Source of the DNA: Isoetes taiwanensis
Lineage: Eukaryota; Streptophyta; Lycopodiopsida; Isoetales; Isoetaceae
DNA length: 64,000 nt
Direction of reading: 5' to 3'
Assembly (NCBI GenBank): GCA_021234155.1
Contig: JAJEKV010000056.1
Span: forward strand, 2,403,330-2,467,329
Made by a program: the position numbers and the translations under genes. Below are positions 1-10,060 of the stretch, piece after piece; the first letter of the stretch is position 1, and each line of letters opens with the position of its first letter. The notes beneath the pieces were generated by a model that did no database searches, was not told the DNA's origin, and saw only the letters and a program-made list of their open reading frames with translations.

Positions 1-1252
1 GAAGCAATTGGTAAATCCCTTCCCTCCAAAGAAGACTGTCAAGGATACGGCCTTTGTCATTGTCATCAACATTTGTACTAATTTGGTTGAATACTTCATA
101 AATTTCTCCTGAAATTTCTCTTATTCTGCGGTCACTCAGTCTCAATTTCTTATTCTTCTAAAAGATATATTCCAGCAAGACAAAGGGGTCCTGGTAGAAG
201 TACAGAACTAATACATAGTTTTTGAATTCTTTTCCAACAATGCAGATGGAGAGCTAGAGTATGTCCCTGGTGTTGTTAACAGCTCAAAAGATATATTGAG
301 CTGGAGAAAGGTGTCCCCTAGTAGAAATACAAAGTTAATACATAGTTTTTTGAATGCTCTTTCTAGTTATATTTTTCCAACAATGCAGACTTGAAATGGA
401 GACCAGATTCTTTGTTGTTGCTATGGCCATATTGAGAAAGTAATAAGTACATGAGGGCAAGACAAATGGGAACTAAAAGTCAAACCATTATTGCACTTGC
501 CATCACGTCAAATATAAGCATGTAAACAAAAGCTTCATTTAGAAGCTAAATTTATTTATATGCACAGATGCACGCACTGGTTACTCGTTAATATCCTTTC
601 CACTAAGAAGCTTGAAAGAAGCAAATTCTTACCAATTGTTGAGAGATTTGCAGGAATTTGCAGGTAAATGAACGTAATTTTCATAATGAAAAATCTTCTC
701 CAAGGAAAAGAATGCAAGAACTTGAAAAATACTCTCACGTTTTATGTGAAGCTAATGATTTCTAATAACAATTCGCTCCCTTCCATGCTCTGATCATAAA
801 AGCCACAAAACGGCATGCATTGCACATCATAGTAGAAACTATTGAGTAGAAGCTATTGAATAGACGCTTCTAAATTTACATTAGCTGAAGTTGCCAAACC
901 TAACTTGAACATGTCGATTTACATAGTTCTTTGCATAGCCCGCAGTTCATCCTTACCTGTCGGAAGACAACGCTCTAGCAAATAGTGACAACCCCATTGT
1001 ATACCTAGTTCAATTACGCACACAAAGGGAAAAAATATAAGCACAACAAAGGCAACTGAACTCCTATTTACGAAAATTAAATATCTATGCCATAGAATGT
1101 CACCCTGAGGACAAATGTTCTTCCTGTTTCTCAATATCAACCATTCTTTCTTCTTCCCTTTTACAATTCGAGCCCACTAAAGATATATGGGGAATCTAGA
1201 ATTTTTCCAGCATAAAAACCTTTCATATCAAGAGAATAATGATAGTACCACG
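1..1252. other. No gene recognised
   Basis: This AT-rich stretch has only short chance ORFs on both strands. I see no domain, tRNA, or clear repeat in it. It is the left flank of the composite retrotransposon, and its last bases carry the target duplication. Confidence 0.5.
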
Positions 1253-1257
1253 CATAA
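1253..1257. repeat. Target site duplication (left) CATAA
   Basis: CATAA directly precedes the LTR terminus TGTGACGCTCCC at 1258. The same five bases directly follow the LTR terminus GGGAGCGTCACA at 16166. Five bases is the usual Ty3-type duplication length, so the pair marks 1258-16166 as one integration product. Confidence 0.75.
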
Positions 1258-2825
1258 TGTGACGCTCCCTGAATATATACGACCCCCGGCCGTATACATA
1301 CGGGGACTTTCCCCTCCCGTGGCACCCCGGGCAGGGCCCTCCGTCTGACCCGGGCCATCTACGTGGAGAGGCTCGAGTGAAGGACACGGAGGTGTCATTC
1401 GGCCCACGCCTTCGATGGGCGCCTACGTCGCGGAAGCATGAATACAAGGGTTAGCACACAGCATAAATCATATATAAATAACCACCACGAAGGGTGGCGC
1501 ATCCATCCAAATACCAACGGCACAGAATAGGCATCTAAAACTAAGAAAACACCCCAAACCTCAGGTTCTACCCTGGCTCAGACTCCAGTGAGGATCGACT
1601 GACGGCTGGGTCTCAAGAGGTCAGCAGACCGAGTCTTGGCATGGCGTTGGCTGGCATAGAACATCGGCTAGGGTTGTCCACTCCATCCGCCCCTCTTGTG
1701 CACACTTTGCAGATGGGTCGATTCACGCTATGGCTTCGCTATAGCCTTCCGGAGACACAGACTCAAGGTATCACCCTTTTGAGTCTACTCCAGGGTTCAT
1801 GACACCCCGGTCCGATGAGGCAGGTCAGGGAAGCGTCCCCTTCCAGGATCACAGTGGTTCCATGGGTGAGCTAGAGAATACGTGCCGCATCAGCGACCCC
1901 CGCATCCGTACCCAACTTACTCCCATACGGATCACACCTCTACACCCAGGGAGTGTCAGACCCATACCCGGCCCTCTACGTGACCGGCTATCAGGCCTAG
2001 CCCACTGTAGGAGTCTCAGGAGCCTTTTATGTTCGTGCAAGACCCCACCCCCACTTCACCACTGTGTCCTTTATCTGGTGCTAAGCCAGACCATAACATC
2101 TACGACCCGATGGTCTCTTGTACACAGGCCGCATCTAATGGGAATATTACAGGGCTCTATCTAGGAGCATACTACCATATGTGAGCTCAGAGGTCTCTAC
2201 CCCCCCTCTTTAAACCCCTGTTTAATGGAAGCTATCCAATTACTTCATAGATACATCAATCATCCTTAACAAAGTACCATTCATAATTGAATTGTAATCC
2301 TACTTACCATAGAAGGGTTAATTTCAACAAAGGCAATCAGCAAAGAGTAGTACAGTACTGTCCTACAAATCACAAGCTAAACTACTACTAACCCGTGTTT
2401 CGGGTGGAACCGTTATCGTGGGGTGCTTCCATACTGCTGCAAGTAGGGTGGCAGCAACAGCTGGTGGTGGTTCAGTGATTTTGGTGAAGTCTGCAACAGT
2501 CCTTGGGCGCTCAGCTGCTCCTTGGGCACTCAACTGGTTCGATATTGGCTGATATGGGGGTGATCCACCTTATTGGATCCAATTAGTAATCCCCATGCTG
2601 GCCAATCGAGTTTGGCCAGGTGGCGCCTTCCCAAACCATAATTGGCTTAATTATTATTAATTCCCTTAATCGTAGGTTATTATCCTTAATGATTTAATTA
2701 ACATAGCTAATTAAATCCCTTTTAGGTCAACCCCCTAGGTTACCATACCCCATGGTGGCGCATCTATACTGGGTGACGTGTCAATGTGTTTATACATATA
2801 CCGTATAAATACTTGGAACGTCACA
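1258..2825 (-). repeat. 3' LTR of the chromovirus (left end)
   Basis: The LTR is 1568 bp and on the minus strand runs from TGTGACGTTCC to GGGAGCGTCACA. It matches the right-hand LTR (14581-16166, inverted) and the truncated 5' LTR (12756-14023), apart from small indels. Relative to the right-hand copy it lacks about 30 bp near 1920. The polypurine tract abuts it at 2826, which defines it as the 3' LTR. Confidence 0.85.
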
Positions 2826-2837
2826 TTCTCCCCTCCT
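2826..2837 (-). other. Polypurine tract of the chromovirus
   Basis: On the minus strand AGGAGGGGAGAA directly precedes the LTR start TGTGACG. This is the expected place and composition for the plus-strand primer of an LTR retrotransposon. An identical tract sits at 14569-14580 before the inverted LTR. Confidence 0.85.
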
Positions 2838-3414
2838 TAGAATTAATGCTGTCCTCAGCATTAGGGTTAGAGACATAGGATATGACATTATGAAGGCAAA
2901 ATAATCCCTTATTTCCGAAGATAATATATATATTGAAAACTTTAAAGTTGAAAACAGTTAAAGCACAAAGGTGCATTTCACATCATAATCAACAAGTTCA
3001 AGGACCGAGGTCCAATATCAAAAATCCGAGTAACAAGAGAAATACGACATGTAGACAAAATAAAACTGAAGAGTTCGGGCCATCAGCAACCCTTTAACAT
3101 GGGCAGGTCACGTACTGCTCACTGGCCTGCACATGTCAGTATATCAGTATATATACTTAGATTGTGGTTGAAGGGACCACCCCCTTGTAATGATTAAAAG
3201 ACAACTTTATCTACTAGGGAGCCTATCATGTCTATGGTTTGCAATTCATTGCAGCATAGGGAATGGTTAAGTTTCTATTATAGCGGAGATGAACGCGGCC
3301 TATTACTATATGCTTTGCAAGCAAGTCGTGGTCAGGTCAGCATTGACAGTAAACCACGTCCTAGAGAACACAAGGTGATCTCATCATCGGTAACTATTAT
3401 TATTTAAGATGCAT
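2838..3414 (-). other. 3' untranslated region of the chromovirus
   Basis: About 580 bp of non-coding sequence lies between the integrase stop and the polypurine tract. Its reverse complement is found again at 14024-14568, which shows that the right-hand piece is the 3' end of the same family. Confidence 0.7.
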
Positions 3415-4779
3415 CTACCCCTCTAGAGCGCTAGCCTTGGCAATCAAGCTTCCAAGCTTACCGCCGGGTGCGGGGTTGATAGCATCGTTGATTGTGCGGC
3501 CCTGAGATTCCCGCATGAAGTCCGGATAGTGCTTCTCAAGGTCTTTCTTCATCACCCAGGTAGCATCTTCAACTGGTAAGTGCTTCCACTTGACCAAATA
3601 TTGCAACATTTGAGTCCTTCTGGTTTGTTTATGAGCTCGATCAAGAAGAGCTTCAGGCACTATCTCCAGCTGCTCCTCCGTCATTTCTAGGAGGGTTGGG
3701 GTATCCAAAACCTCCTCAGGATTAGGGGTGTGTTGTTTCAGAAGACTCACGTGGAAGACCTTGTGGATCTTCAAGCGGGGCGGCAGATCCAAACGATATG
3801 CCTGCTCTCCAACACGCTCAATAATGTTGAATGGTCCAGCCCATCTGGTTGCCAACTTCTTACAGTTGCCAATTTTAAGCTTGGCTTGTTTGACCTTAAT
3901 CTTAAGCCAAACTGATTCACCCACCTGGAAAACACGTGGGGTCCTATGCTTATCGGCTACACTCTTCTGACGACTGCGTGCAGCTAATAAGTAACCACAA
4001 ACTTCTTCGACCAGAGCTTGCATCTCCACAAGAAGCTGTTGAGAAACCTCCACCTTAGAGACGGGGTTATGCCATGTGTCTGGAGTAAGACATTGATAAC
4101 CGTAATTTATCATAAAGGGTGACATTCTGGAAGACTCCTGTTTCATGTTGTTGTAGGCAAACTCAACCAGATAAATATAGTCAGCCCATTGTGATTGCTT
4201 ACTCCACACATAACTCCTTAGCATATCCTCTATAATGCGGTTGGTACGCTCTGTCTGACCATCTGTTTGAGGATGATATGCCGTACTCATAGCGAGCTTG
4301 GTCTGAATGGTGGCAAAGAAATCCTTCCAGAATGCACTTACGAATTTGGAATCCATGTCGGATATAATAACTCGTGGCATTCCGTGTAATCTGAAGATCT
4401 CCTTGGCAAATAGCAGAGCAGTATCAAAGGCTGTATCTGTGGTACGACATGGCAAGAAATGAGTCATTTTTGACAATTTGTCGACCACTACCATTAAGGC
4501 ATCATATCCCCGGAGAGTTCGTGGAAGGCCCACAATGAAATCCATGGTTATGACTTCCCATTTAGCGTTGGGCACATCCAGAGGTTGCAACTCGCCTGGA
4601 GTCCTTAACTGCTCAGCTTTGGTTTGCTGACACACCTGACAATGCTTAATGTACCGGGCAATGTCTTTCTTCATAGAAGGCCAGAAATAGCTGGAGCGAA
4701 TCTTAAAATAGGTCTTCATAAAACCTGCGTGTCCAGCTATGGGGCTGTTGTGTGCGTCGTGAAGGATTAGCTTACGCAC
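3415..4779 (-). CDS. Pol C-terminal part: integrase with chromodomain
   Basis: The 454-codon frame opens with the HHCC zinc-binding module: His10, His17, Cys47 and Cys50. The DDE catalytic core follows, with Asp80, Asp141 and Glu177, giving 35 residues between the last two. A GPF/IH.VFHVS region (about 315-349) comes next, then a chromodomain at about 376-421 (YLVKWKHLP...TW). The integrase inserts cDNA, and chromodomains of this family direct integration to modified chromatin. The frame has no ATG start. It is the continuation of the upstream pol frame, displaced by one base near 4770-4780. A single lost G would explain this, since a GAG-GTG sequence would restore the match. The first codon in frame is GTG, so this is not a separate gene. 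Confidence 0.9.
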   Translation of the reverse strand: MRKLILHDAHNSPIAGHAGFMKTYFKIRSSYFWPSMKKDIARYIKHCQVCQQTKAEQLRTPGELQPLDVPNAKWEVITMDFIVGLPRTLRGYDALMVVVDKLSKMTHFLPCRTTDTAFDTALLFAKEIFRLHGMPRVIISDMDSKFVSAFWKDFFATIQTKLAMSTAYHPQTDGQTERTNRIIEDMLRSYVWSKQSQWADYIYLVEFAYNNMKQESSRMSPFMINYGYQCLTPDTWHNPVSKVEVSQQLLVEMQALVEEVCGYLLAARSRQKSVADKHRTPRVFQVGESVWLKIKVKQAKLKIGNCKKLATRWAGPFNIIERVGEQAYRLDLPPRLKIHKVFHVSLLKQHTPNPEEVLDTPTLLEMTEEQLEIVPEALLDRAHKQTRRTQMLQYLVKWKHLPVEDATWVMKKDLEKHYPDFMRESQGRTINDAINPAPGGKLGSLIAKASALEG

Positions 4780-7253
4780 TCCCGAAGTCCCAACTTATCC
4801 TTGTAATATAACAAGCTGCCTTCTTTCTTATACGAACGGAAAGCTTCATGCTCCTTATCTGTTCGAGCTTCCTTGGCTAAACTATCCCAAACTTCACAGA
4901 ACTCAGGATCTGTGGCCAAGGTCTGTTCTATCTGCTTCCCAAACTCACTGGTGAGTGTAGAAATTGCATTACAATGGGTTCGGGTCACCAAGGGGTGGCG
5001 TGACAACGCATCCGCAACCACATTGTGCTTTCCAGGTTTATACATAATCTCAAAATCATACTCCTCCAAGAATTCCATCCATCTCCTCTGACGGAGGTTG
5101 AGATTCGGCTGGGTGAATAAATAACGGAGGCTTTGATGATCCGTATCCAACTGGAATCTTCTACCAAGAATGTAGTGTCTCCATATCCGCAGGGCACGGA
5201 CAACGACTAACAATTCCTGATCATGGGTAGGGTATCGTTGCTCGGTCTCGTTCATTTTCTTGGAATCATAGGCAATAACCCTCCCCTCCTGCATTAGGAC
5301 TCCACCGGTGGCAATCTTACTGGCATCCGTTGCTACTAGTTTATCCTTTTCAGGATCGGGCAAGGTGAGAACTGGTGCTGACATTAAGGCATCTTTAAGC
5401 TGCTGGAAACCTCCCTGAACTTTTGCCTTCCAGTGCTCCATCCAGTCCTTCACCTTCTCATGCTTTGTAAGATTTGTAAGAGGGGCTGCAATCTTTGCAA
5501 AATCCTGTACAAATTTTCGATAATATCCGGCTAGCCCCAAGAAACTTCGGACCTCGGAAACATTACCTGGGATAGGCCATTCCCTCACGGCCTGTATCTT
5601 TGCCGGGTCTGTAGCAATTCCCTCTGCCGAAATGATATGGCCCAAATAATCGACCTTCGGAGTGGCAAACTTGCACTTAGAGAACTTGGCAAAGAGCTGA
5701 TGACGTCTTAGCTTTTGTAGGGCCAATCTAAGATGTTTCTCATGCTCCTCTAGGGTCTTACTATAGATGAGAATGTCATCAAAGAAAATAACAACAAAAT
5801 CATCCAAGTATTGTCGGAAAACATCATTCATCAATCGCATGAAAGTTGCTGGGGCATTAGTTAATCCAAAAGGCATAACTGTGAACTCATAATGCCCATA
5901 TCTAGTGCGAAAAGCAGATTTATGAATGTCCTCCTCTTTAATCCTTATTTGATGGTATCCGGAGCGTAGATCAATCTTTGAGAAATACTTAGCCCCTTGC
6001 AACTGGTCCATTAGATCATCTGCTCTTGGCAAAGCATAGCGATTCTTGATGATATGCTTGTTAAGTTGCCGATAATCAATACACATCCTCAAGGAGCCGT
6101 CCTTTTTCTTAACAAAAAGAATAGGAGTGCCAAAAGGCGAAACACTAGGTCGAATGAAACCTAGGTTTAATAACTCCTGAAGTTGCTTCTTAAGCTCTGC
6201 CAATTCTGGAGGACTCATACGGTACGGGGCCTTGCTGGTAGGCTTAGTACCTGGCTCTAAAGCTATCTCACATTCCACCCCTCTAAAAGGAGGAAGCTTC
6301 TGGATTTCATCTGGAAAAAGATCACCAAATTCTCGGAGAAGATGAGCAATCCCCTCTGGCAAGGTATCGATTAATTGCTTCTGTTTAGCATCTGACTCAA
6401 TGGAGGCAAGCCTAATGACACAGAGGAGCTTTTCCTTGCGTATAGCTTTATCTAACTGCCTGATGGAGATAGACTGCATGATAGGGTTGAATGGTTCACC
6501 TTTTATAGTCACGCGGGCTCCATTAGCTGCGTTGAAGGTAACTTCCCGTTTCTCGCAGTCTATGTTGGCTTTTGCAGATGCCAAGAATTCCATACCAACA
6601 ATGAGATCGTATTTGCCAATATCCATCAACTCGGCACCCAAAGCAACTGGTGCACCTGGCAACTGCAACTTAAGATTGATGCGACGGCCATGAGTATGTC
6701 TGACCTTACCACTGGCTAGAGTGACAGGCCTCGGTCGGGACCTCAATGTTTCAAGCTGTAAGACCTGGGCCATTCTAGGAGAAGCAAAATTATGTGTACT
6801 TCCCGTATCCATAAGAATTACAAAAGGCTTACTGTCTACTTGACCTATGGTGGAAATGACCGCAGGCTGACTTTCGGCATTGCCGGTTTCTATAGCTGCA
6901 AGGATATGAGACGCACCGTGTATGTACTCGGGAGCCTCCTCCTCGACAGGTTGTGTTGACTCAAGATCGTCCCAGTCGAGGTCGGCCATAGCCAGCTGGG
7001 CAGTCTGCGTGACATAAGGACAATTTTGCATGAAGTGTCCGGGTCGCATACACCTGTAGCATGCCTTATCTCGGCGGACCTGTTCTCGGGCCTCTTTAGG
7101 AATAGACTGTAAGAGGTTTCGAACTTCCTTACCGACATTGTTCTGCTTGTCGGCCGTGCTGAAGGTGACTTTCTTTTCCTGGCGGCCATAAGAGTTCTGC
7201 TGAGAGGGCCCCGGACTTGGCGAGCAGGGTTTGTACGGTGTGGACGGCCGTGG
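4767..7253 (-). CDS. Pol N-terminal part: zinc knuckle, protease, reverse transcriptase, RNase H
   Basis: The frame is open from the TAG at 7254 down to a TAA at 4767. It begins with a proline-rich linker and a CCHC zinc knuckle (CYRC..GHFMQNC, near 7020-7065). An aspartic protease with DTGSTHNF (near 6805) follows. The reverse transcriptase has the catalytic FFDDILIYS box and [11 protein letters not shown]. The RNase H has TDAS, QELL and TDHQSL. The first ATG (7049) lies inside the zinc knuckle, so translation must start in gag. Gag and pol share one frame, interrupted only by the TAG at 7254. The zinc knuckle on the pol side of that TAG suggests a mutation, because a normal gag would include it. 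Confidence 0.9.
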   Translation of the reverse strand, partial: PRPSTPYKPCSPSPGPSQQNSYGRQEKKVTFSTADKQNNVGKEVRNLLQSIPKEAREQVRRDKACYRCMRPGHFMQNCPYVTQTAQLAMADLDWDDLESTQPVEEEAPEYIHGASHILAAIETGNAESQPAVISTIGQVDSKPFVILMDTGSTHNFASPRMAQVLQLETLRSRPRPVTLASGKVRHTHGRRINLKLQLPGAPVALGAELMDIGKYDLIVGMEFLASAKANIDCEKREVTFNAANGARVTIKGEPFNPIMQSISIRQLDKAIRKEKLLCVIRLASIESDAKQKQLIDTLPEGIAHLLREFGDLFPDEIQKLPPFRGVECEIALEPGTKPTSKAPYRMSPPELAELKKQLQELLNLGFIRPSVSPFGTPILFVKKKDGSLRMCIDYRQLNKHIIKNRYALPRADDLMDQLQGAKYFSKIDLRSGYHQIRIKEEDIHKSAFRTRYGHYEFTVMPFGLTNAPATFMRLMNDVFRQYLDDFVVIFFDDILIYSKTLEEHEKHLRLALQKLRRHQLFAKFSKCKFATPKVDYLGHIISAEGIATDPAKIQAVREWPIPGNVSEVRSFLGLAGYYRKFVQDFAKIAAPLTNLTKHEKVKDWMEHWKAKVQGGFQQLKDALMSAPVLTLPDPEKDKLVATDASKIATGGVLMQEGRVIAYDSKKMNETEQRYPTHDQELLVVVRALRIWRHYILGRRFQLDTDHQSLRYLFTQPNLNLRQRRWMEFLEEYDFEIMYKPGKHNVVADALSRHPLVTRTHCNAISTLTSEFGKQIEQTLATDPEFCEVWDSLAKEARTDKEHEAFRSYKKEGSLLYYKDKLGLRECVS

Positions 7254-8195
7254 CTATGAGTAAGAAGCAGGACGCGGATACTGGTTCTTTGGTGTGTCCT
7301 CCTCGAGGCTCAATGCCTTAGCCTCAGCCTCCGCAACTGATTTCGGTTCTATGGCCTTAACCATCCGTTTGATTGATGGGGCCAACCCTTCAATATAGCC
7401 CTCCACTGCTCTCTTTTCATTCATACCTGGTACATACAGCCTCAGGCGCATAAATTCGTCAGTGTAAGCCTGAACCGACATACCCTTCTGCTCTAACCTA
7501 TAGAAGGTCTGAATTTGTTGGCATTTGTGCGCACGAGGCACATAATGCGACTTAAAAGCTTTTGCAAACTTTTTGAACTTGCACCTGCTTCTATCCAGAT
7601 GCTTGGCTCTAGCATAGCCCTTCCACCAAATACGGGCAGCTCCTGTAAGGTTCGTGGTGGCAACCTTTCCTGTATCCTTTTCTGTCATGCCATAGGATTT
7701 CCCAAATTCTTTCATTTCGTCCAGCCAGGATTCTGCATTCAGTCCGCCTCTAGATTTTCCATCAAACTGGGCCAGTTTCCTATTCTTCCATATACTAGTT
7801 ATGGCGGTATCAACCGTCTTGCGGTACTTCTTATCCCGGCGTTTTGCATGGTCACCAGCTGATACCGACGACTCAGAAGACACCGAAGTGGCTGATTGTG
7901 AGGAGGTAACGCTATCCCTAGAGGAACTCCGACGACGTTTAGTATGGGGCCTCCTCTGTGCAGGTACAGGGCTGGTTTCAGGTGGGGACGGCTGCTGTGT
8001 AGGTGGACTTGGCGGTGGCGGAGGTAACTCCGGTCTGTCTTCTTGTATATGGTGGGGTGGATTGGCATGTAACACATACGCTTGCAACTCGCCTAATTGC
8101 CTCTTCATTAGCATAAGTTCCTGTTCAGGTGTTAGTCTACTGGCATTTGAGGGCGTCTGCCAAGCGGCGTTGCGTGCACCGTCTATATCCAGCAT
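7254..8195 (-). CDS. Gag capsid protein (truncated by in-frame TAG)
   Basis: I chose the ATG at 8195 (MLDIDGARNAAW); it gives 313 codons. The same frame is open further upstream, but that part reads like the preceding intron-like spacer. The protein has a Pro/Ser-rich N-terminal region and a retrotransposon gag capsid block (AQFDGKSRGGLNAESWLDEM, then FYRLEQKGMSVQAY and LAPSIKRMV). It stops at TAG 7254-7256, before the zinc knuckle, which continues in the same frame in pol. The capsid forms the particle that packages RNA. Readthrough is possible, but the base context is not a classic readthrough signal, and a C-to-T change of CAG is the simpler cause. Confidence 0.8.
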   Translation of the reverse strand: MLDIDGARNAAWQTPSNASRLTPEQELMLMKRQLGELQAYVLHANPPHHIQEDRPELPPPPPSPPTQQPSPPETSPVPAQRRPHTKRRRSSSRDSVTSSQSATSVSSESSVSAGDHAKRRDKKYRKTVDTAITSIWKNRKLAQFDGKSRGGLNAESWLDEMKEFGKSYGMTEKDTGKVATTNLTGAARIWWKGYARAKHLDRSRCKFKKFAKAFKSHYVPRAHKCQQIQTFYRLEQKGMSVQAYTDEFMRLRLYVPGMNEKRAVEGYIEGLAPSIKRMVKAIEPKSVAEAEAKALSLEEDTPKNQYPRPASYS

Positions 8196-8456
8196 ACAAA
8201 AGGTATAAGCCGACTTATGGTGACATAAGGTCTCACAACAATGCCATTTTGGATCAGTTAGAGAAAGAATACAAGAAAAAGTACAATGGCAAAGATCCTT
8301 ATTACAGGTGAAAACAGTCATTCTATTATAGTTCGGTACAATGATAACAACACAAGTTGATACAAAGATATGATACAAGGACAGACATTATACATTGGAG
8401 ATTTAAAGTTCAACTCACCTATAACCTCACAAGACACAACACAAAAGAGACTGGGC
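8196..8456 (-). other. AT-rich spacer before gag with splice-like signals
   Basis: On the minus strand the spacer has a consensus 5' splice site AG|GTGAGT (GT at 8418-8417). Further down are a branch-like CTAAC, pyrimidine-rich stretches and a candidate acceptor GGATATAG close to the gag ATG. It differs in composition from the GC-rich ORFs on either side. Splicing is an inference from these signals only. Confidence 0.35.
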
Positions 8457-8945
8457 CTAGGGGTTCGCAAATGGGTACAAGATTGAGTAGCGAACACTTT
8501 CACGTACAGCCCTAACGAGCTTGTATCGTGCCCAGGCCTGGACTATTACGGATTGGTAATCTAGCGTTGGGCTAATAATAAGGAGATTGAAAAGCCTCCT
8601 TAATGCATAGAAGATTTGCCACAGGTGGTCGTTGGCGTCCTCGAAAGCTTCGTGCCTTGACATGTCCCAATAGTCCCATGTGCGGCGAAGAGTTTGCTTC
8701 AAGTCCTCGTAGGCTCGTTCCCTGAGAATGTTAACTATCTCCATGCCTTTGGCTGGGTCATAGGGCTCCCCTGGTGGCGCGGGTTCCATCTCGTAACCTT
8801 CGTCGCATTCCGGGTACTCCCCATACCTTTGGCCATAGTCCTGGTCAGGCGGCCCTGGATCATCCCTCCTTATCAGGTCTGTAATCCTCTCCTCATATTC
8901 CTCGAGTGTTTCTTCTGTAAGACGATAGAAATGAATATAGAACAT
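8457..8945 (-). CDS. Accessory ORF of the retrotransposon, 162 aa, weak H2B-like helix pattern
   Basis: This is an uninterrupted 162-codon ORF between the second accessory ORF and gag. It has an acidic, proline-rich N-terminal half (GPPDQDYGQRYGEYPE and EPAPPGEPYDP). The C-terminal half is helical and rich in Arg, Leu and Trp. I do not recognise a family with certainty. The C-terminal 75 residues can be laid over histone H2B with shared A....N......IF..L......L and a PT[IL] loop, followed by a basic last helix, but this needs two short gaps and identity is low. A pyrimidine-rich acceptor-like sequence (TTTTTCTATCTGTTAG) lies about 30 bases upstream of the ATG. Confidence 0.5.
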   Translation of the reverse strand: MFYIHFYRLTEETLEEYEERITDLIRRDDPGPPDQDYGQRYGEYPECDEGYEMEPAPPGEPYDPAKGMEIVNILRERAYEDLKQTLRRTWDYWDMSRHEAFEDANDHLWQIFYALRRLFNLLIISPTLDYQSVIVQAWARYKLVRAVRESVRYSILYPFANP

Positions 8946-9136
8946 TGAACAATTTCGTTATGCCCTAAGCTCTAACAGATAGAAAAACACATCATGGAAG
9001 AGAACAATTTTAATTGTATTCATTGAAACAATAATCACAATTGATAAAAAGATGGTTTATCATAACTATAGAATGGCTAGAAACTGCAACCAAAATTCTA
9101 CATGTATATACAATACAATATGCGTGATACAATTAT
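8946..9136 (-). other. AT-rich spacer between accessory ORFs
   Basis: About 190 bp of AT-rich sequence separates two GC-richer ORFs. On the minus strand it begins shortly after the stop of the 303-aa ORF and ends with a good acceptor-like pyrimidine run and TTAG. A TATA-like TGTATATACATG lies near 9100. It could be an intron or hold a promoter; the sequence alone does not decide. Confidence 0.3.
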
Positions 9137-10048
9137 TTAGGAGCTAGGTCCTCCCTCTTCATTTGTAGACCGAGGAGGTGGTGGCGACGGTCGGTGTCGT
9201 AGCAGAGTCACCCCTGGGTCTACTGTGGCAGCCGCGATGGAAGCAACCTCTGGCGGATAAGCAACAGCCAAGGGGGCTGCCGTAAGGAGCTTCATGCTCA
9301 TCCAGGGTGCAATGTCTTGCCCCAAGGCTGTTAGGGCAAGATCCCGTCGTACGAGTACATAGGTGAACGTACGATAGGGAAACTTTTTGTGCCCGGCCAA
9401 TGTGGAGAGGGCACGGAGGGTCCACCATGATGCTTCAGCCTCCGGCCCTAAATCTCGGGCTATAAAAAGAACTTGCCCCTGCCGAAAAGCTGAAAGGAAG
9501 AAACGGGTAAGGTGGTTTCCCAATACCTTCCCTTGCGGGGTCTCTGACGTAGCCACCTCCTTATCTAAGTCCATAGGGACTTCTTCCTCCTTAAGTTCCT
9601 GCTGCTCTTCCTTCAAATGAGCAGGATTATGGTATAGGTCCTCTCCCTCCTCATCCGAATCGGAAGGAACCTCAACCATGTTAATGTTTGGAACATGGGG
9701 TCCCATAGCTGTAAAGGCATCCGGTGAAGGCTGAGAGGGCGGATCCTGCATCACTAGTTCCCGAAGCCGTAATAAAGTCTCCGCTGGCTCGATGGTGTCC
9801 TGGCGGAACTGGAGTAACTGTTGCACCTCCGGGGGAAGCTCAATAGGAGCGAAGTCGATGAAGTCATCCATACAGTACTCCGCTAGCTCATAGAGCACAT
9901 GGTCCTTACGCCGGCGCTTAAATCCGGCCACCATGTGATAAGTCCAGATGATATCATCCAAGAGAAGATATTCTTGCCCCTGGTGATACACAACTGGAAG
10001 GGTGTCCAGCCCTGACAAGCGTGCAGCTTGTTCCCGACGTGGTGGCAT
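9137..10048 (-). CDS. Accessory ORF of the retrotransposon, 303 aa, possible H4-like and H2A-like segments
   Basis: The 303-residue protein has three parts. Residues 10-66 can be aligned without gaps to histone H4 from its RISGL motif onward: RLSGL, then T-Y at identical spacing, then A, K and V.Y.L at matching positions. Residues 126-165 are strongly acidic (SDSDEEGEDL and KEEQQELKEEEVPMDLD). Residues 177-250 resemble the H2A fold by spacing (G...TRFF, LAG at 217-219, then VRRDLAL near 233-239). A proline-rich tail ends the protein. Identity is low, so the histone readings are inferences. The ORF is in the same frame as the 153-aa ORF just upstream, separated only by a TAG and four codons, so both were probably one protein of about 460 residues. 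Confidence 0.55.
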   Translation of the reverse strand: MPPRREQAARLSGLDTLPVVYHQGQEYLLLDDIIWTYHMVAGFKRRRKDHVLYELAEYCMDDFIDFAPIELPPEVQQLLQFRQDTIEPAETLLRLRELVMQDPPSQPSPDAFTAMGPHVPNINMVEVPSDSDEEGEDLYHNPAHLKEEQQELKEEEVPMDLDKEVATSETPQGKVLGNHLTRFFLSAFRQGQVLFIARDLGPEAEASWWTLRALSTLAGHKKFPYRTFTYVLVRRDLALTALGQDIAPWMSMKLLTAAPLAVAYPPEVASIAAATVDPGVTLLRHRPSPPPPRSTNEEGGPSS

Positions 10049-10060
10049 CTCCTCTGCTAA

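Noticed and set aside
1799-2164. Plus-strand ORF of 121 codons inside the LTR
   Set aside because: It lies wholly in the LTR, antisense to the element, and its relatives in the other LTRs are broken by indels.
7254-7256. TAG removed by fern U-to-C RNA editing
   Set aside because: That editing is known from organelle transcripts; nothing supports it for a nuclear retrotransposon.
7801-8208. Plus-strand ORF antisense to gag
   Set aside because: Its length follows from the Ser/Pro-rich gag codons on the other strand; no domain is recognisable.
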